This document shows positions 61,282 to 64,000 of a stretch of 64,000 nt of DNA, in pieces. Within the stretch, counting starts at the first letter, position 1; each line of letters starts with the position of its first letter. The stretch is from CAISIP01 sp038326025 (GTDB lineage: Bacteria > Pseudomonadota > Gammaproteobacteria > Burkholderiales > Burkholderiaceae_C): NCBI GenBank assembly GCA_038326025.1, contig JBBQJP010000007.1, positions 1 to 64,000 of the forward strand, given 5' to 3'. The notes under the pieces were generated by a model. It had not been told where the DNA came from, searched no databases, and saw nothing but the letters and a program-made list of their open reading frames with translations. The position numbers were made by a program, and so were the translations under genes.

Positions 61282-64000
61282 TCAGGTCGGGCTGTCGATT
61301 TTAGGGTCATGCGCGTCTGCTGCCTTGATCCCGAGCAAGCGCCGGGCCCATTGCGCCAGATCGTCCATATAACAGTAGGCCACGGGCACGACCACCAGCG
61401 TCAGCAGCGAGGAGGTGATCACACCGCCGATCACGGCCTGGCCCATGGGCGCACGCATCTCCGAGCCTTCGGTCAGCGCGAACGCCAGCGGCACCATGCC
61501 GAACACCATGGCCAGCGTGGTCATCAGGATGGGACGCAACCGCACCCGGGCCGCCATCAGCAGTGCCTCGTTGCGTGCCAGGCCGGGCACGGTGTTGCCG
61601 TCCGGCCCGACCGTGTCCTGCCGCGCGCGGATCGCGAAATCGACCAGCAAGATGGCGTTCTTGGTCACCAGGCCCATCAGCATGATCACGCCGATCACCG
61701 AGAACATGGACAAGGTGGAGCCGAACAGCATCAGCGCCAGCACGACACCGATCAGTGTCAGTGGCAAAGACGTCATCAGTGCCAGCGGCTGCACGAAGCT
61801 CTTGAACTGGCTGGCCAGGATCATGTAGATGAAGATGATGGCCATCACCAGCGCCGAGACGGCATAACCGAACGCCTCGGCCATATTCTTGGTCGAGCCG
61901 CCGAATCGGTAGCTGTAGCCCGGCGGCAGAGTGATGCCGTCCATCACCTGGCGGATGCCCTCGGAAACCTCTCCGGCAGAGCGGCCGAACACGTTGGCCG
62001 AGACACTGACTTCGCGCGTCAGGTCGCGCCGATTGATCTGGTTCGGGCTGGTTGTTTCGATGACCTGCGCGACCTGGTTCAGGCGTACGACGCGCATGCT
62101 CCCGTCGGGGTTGCTGCCCAGCGTAAACGGCAGCCGTTCCAGGTCCTGCGGCGCATTGCGTGAGTCGCGGTTCAGGCGGACATTGACATCGTAGGTCTGG
62201 TCGTCGCTGGCGCGCCAGTTGCCCACGGTCTGACCGGCGACCATGGTGCGCAGCGAAGCGCCGAGCTGGGTGATGCTCAGCCCCAGATCGGAGGAGACAT
62301 CGCGGCGGATCTGAATGTCCAGCGTCGGCTTGTTGGGTTTTACGCTCGAATCCAGATCAACCAGGCCTGGTATGACGCGGATCTTGTCCAACGCCAGTAC
62401 CGTGATGCGTTCGAGCTCGGCCTGGTCCGGTCCCTGGATCGAGAACCGCACCTGTTTTTCGCCACCCACCGAGTCGAGCAGGCCGACATGGGTCACGGTG
62501 ATTCCCGCTACTTGCTTGAGCCGTTCGCGCAGCAGCTCCGACATCACGTCCACGCTCCGCTTGCGGTCCTTGCGATCGACCAGCCGGACATAGACCGAGG
62601 CGTAGATCTTGCCCTGGGCGTTGCCAGTGTTGATCGTCACCAGTGTGTACCGCACCTCGGGCAGCGAACGCACGATGGTTTCCACCTGACGTGCCTTGGC
62701 CTCGGTGACTTCGAGCGAGGATCCCACCGGCGTGTGGAAATCCAGCGTGGTTTCGGAAAAGTCGGACTTGGGCACGAACTCGGTACCGAGCATGGGCACC
62801 ATCACCACACTGGACACGAAGATGGCCAGCGCTATCGCCAGTGTCGGCAGCCGGTGCGCCAGTGCCCAGCGCAGGATGGACTGGTAGGCCTCGATCAGCC
62901 TGTCGGTGCCGGTATCGAAGGCGCCGGTGACGCGGCCGATGGTCTTGTCGTACAGGCTGCGGGGCGCGTGGCGCTTGCCATGGGCCTCGATGGTGGGGTC
63001 ATGCCAGATGGAGGACAACATCGGATCGAGCGTGAAGCTGACGAACATCGAGATCAGAATCGCGGCAACGATGGTCAGCCCGAATTCGTGGAAAAACTTG
63101 CCGATGATGCCGCCCATGAAGCCGATCGGCAGAAACACCGCGACGATGGACAAGGTGGTGGCCAGAACTGCAAGGCCTATTTCCTGCGTGCCGTCGAGTG
63201 CGGCGCGAAACGGGCTCTTGCCCAGTTGCACATGGCGCACGATGTTCTCTCGCACCACGATCGCGTCGTCGATCAGCAAGCCGACGCACAGGCTCAGCGC
63301 CATCAGCGTGATCATGTTGATGGTGAAGCCGAACATGTCCATGAAAAAGAAGGTGCCGATGATGGCGATCGGCAGCGTCAACCCGGTGATCACCGTCGAG
63401 CGCCACGAATTGAGAAACAGGAACACAATCAAAACGGTCAGGATCGCGCCCTCGATAAGCGTCTGGCGCACATTGGCCACCGACACCCGTATCTGGCGCG
63501 AGCCATCGAGGATGGGTTCGAGACGCAGGCCCGGTGGCAGTTGCTTTTGCACCTGGGCGAGCGCCGCATGCAGCCCGTCCACGACTGCGATCGTGTTCTC
63601 GTCCTGCGATTTCTGTACCGTCAGCAGCAGCGTGCGCTCGCCGTTGTACAACGCCAGACTGTCGACTTCCTGCGCGCCATCGACCACCTGGGCCAGTTGG
63701 TCCAGGCGTACCGGTGTGCCATTGCGTCGCGCTACGATGATCTTGCCGAAATCCTGCGGCCGTTCGATGCGCGCCTCGATCTGTACCACGCGTTCCTGCT
63801 CCTTCGAGCGGATCGCACCCACCGGCAGGTCCTGGTTTTCGCTGCGCACCGCGGCCACTACCTGGTCCGGCGTCAGGCCGTAAGACTCCAGCGCGCGCGG
63901 GTCCAGGAAAAGGTTGATCTCGCGCTTGGTGCCGCCCACCACCGAAACCGAGCCGACGCCGCGTACGTTCTCCAGCCGCTTCTTGAGCGTCTGTTCGGCC
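61282..64000 (-). CDS. RND-family multidrug efflux pump (HAE1), 5' end outside the window
   Basis: At least 905 codons of an inner-membrane proton-driven exporter; the N-terminal end lies beyond 64000. Visible parts are the periplasmic porter domain, TM4 with the proton-relay aspartates (LLIDDAIVVREN), a second porter domain, and the final helix block ending at DSPT. It resembles AcrB/MdtB/CusA-like HAE1 pumps; hydrophobic-drug export is more likely than metal export because the CusA methionine motif is not seen. It ends 31 bases before the Pcm-like gene and would use TolC. Confidence 0.93.
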   Translation of the reverse strand, partial: AEQTLKKRLENVRGVGSVSVVGGTKREINLFLDPRALESYGLTPDQVVAAVRSENQDLPVGAIRSKEQERVVQIEARIERPQDFGKIIVARRNGTPVRLDQLAQVVDGAQEVDSLALYNGERTLLLTVQKSQDENTIAVVDGLHAALAQVQKQLPPGLRLEPILDGSRQIRVSVANVRQTLIEGAILTVLIVFLFLNSWRSTVITGLTLPIAIIGTFFFMDMFGFTINMITLMALSLCVGLLIDDAIVVRENIVRHVQLGKSPFRAALDGTQEIGLAVLATTLSIVAVFLPIGFMGGIIGKFFHEFGLTIVAAILISMFVSFTLDPMLSSIWHDPTIEAHGKRHAPRSLYDKTIGRVTGAFDTGTDRLIEAYQSILRWALAHRLPTLAIALAIFVSSVVMVPMLGTEFVPKSDFSETTLDFHTPVGSSLEVTEAKARQVETIVRSLPEVRYTLVTINTGNAQGKIYASVYVRLVDRKDRKRSVDVMSELLRERLKQVAGITVTHVGLLDSVGGEKQVRFSIQGPDQAELERITVLALDKIRVIPGLVDLDSSVKPNKPTLDIQIRRDVSSDLGLSITQLGASLRTMVAGQTVGNWRASDDQTYDVNVRLNRDSRNAPQDLERLPFTLGSNPDGSMRVVRLNQVAQVIETTSPNQINRRDLTREVSVSANVFGRSAGEVSEGIRQVMDGITLPPGYSYRFGGSTKNMAEAFGYAVSALVMAIIFIYMILASQFKSFVQPLALMTSLPLTLIGVVLALMLFGSTLSMFSVIGVIMLMGLVTKNAILLVDFAIRARQDTVGPDGNTVPGLARNEALLMAARVRLRPILMTTLAMVFGMVPLAFALTEGSEMRAPMGQAVIGGVITSSLLTLVVVPVAYCYMDDLAQWARRLLGIKAADAHDPKIDSPT

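Overview
The window is GC-rich (roughly 62-65 % by eye), densely coded bacterial chromosome. Its gene content suggests a betaproteobacterium of the order Burkholderiales, possibly near Alcaligenaceae or Comamonadaceae. The clues are the pcm-rhodanese-tolC-waaA order, KdkA-type Kdo kinase, SoxCDYZAXB, PaaABCDE, TrkAH, and GTG/TTG starts behind strong GGAG sites. I see no insertion sequence, integrase, CRISPR array, tRNA or rRNA. The species is not identifiable by eye.

Layout. 0-2.5 kb: the start of an unknown leftward gene, serS, and a lipoprotein-like alpha/beta hydrolase. 2.5-6.6 kb: an unusual three-gene unit led by a 963-residue protein that joins a peptidoglycan-binding domain, a lysozyme/GH19-like domain, a papain-like (C1) protease and a serine alpha/beta hydrolase; a small two-helix membrane protein and an unrecognised protein follow. 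6.6-9.5 kb: a GT2 / LAB_N / ArnT-like trio, probably for polyprenyl-phosphate sugar transfer in the envelope. 9.5-16.8 kb: a zinc-finger membrane protein, a 3-hydroxyisobutyryl-CoA hydrolase-like protein, a BON lipoprotein, a class III nucleotide cyclase, DUF502 and DUF465 proteins, a possible 35-residue zinc-ribbon microprotein, and an acyl-CoA synthetase.

17-31 kb is a sulfur-oxidation island bracketed by two ArsR-type regulators that share a cysteine pair. It holds soxC-D-Y-Z-A-X-B, a GlcG/HbpS-like protein, a periplasmic DsrE protein, a leftward flavocytochrome c sulfide dehydrogenase pair, a metallo-beta-lactamase-fold hydrolase, a SoxW-like thioredoxin, a YeeE/TsuA-type thiosulfate transporter and two small c-type cytochromes. 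With SoxCD present the cell should oxidise thiosulfate fully to sulfate in the periplasm, while FccAB would handle sulfide. Intercistronic hairpins and dyads lie after soxD, soxZ, soxX and dsrE.

31-37.3 kb is the upper phenylacetate pathway: paaX divergent from paaABCDE-paaK, with a clear dyad operator between them. 37.3-53.8 kb is housekeeping and transport: a PPOX-fold protein, proline iminopeptidase, TrkA/TrkH, an EamA exporter, Ogt plus an Ada-AlkA fusion, phosphomannomutase, an SLC13-type carrier with a charged insertion, an MgtE with a duplicated N-terminal unit, MscS and a FadE-like acyl-CoA dehydrogenase. 53.8-64 kb runs leftward: an H1-like lysine/alanine-repeat protein, an encapsulated-ferritin homologue without a targeting tail or shell gene, a tandem Usp, a WaaA-KdkA fusion, a small glycosyltransferase, TolC, rhodanese, a Pcm-like methyltransferase, and an RND pump cut by the window edge.

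The strongest candidates for something undescribed are the multi-enzyme protein at 2558-5449 with its two partners, the shell-less EncFtn homologue, the WaaA-KdkA fusion, and the regulatory dyads around the sox and paa genes.
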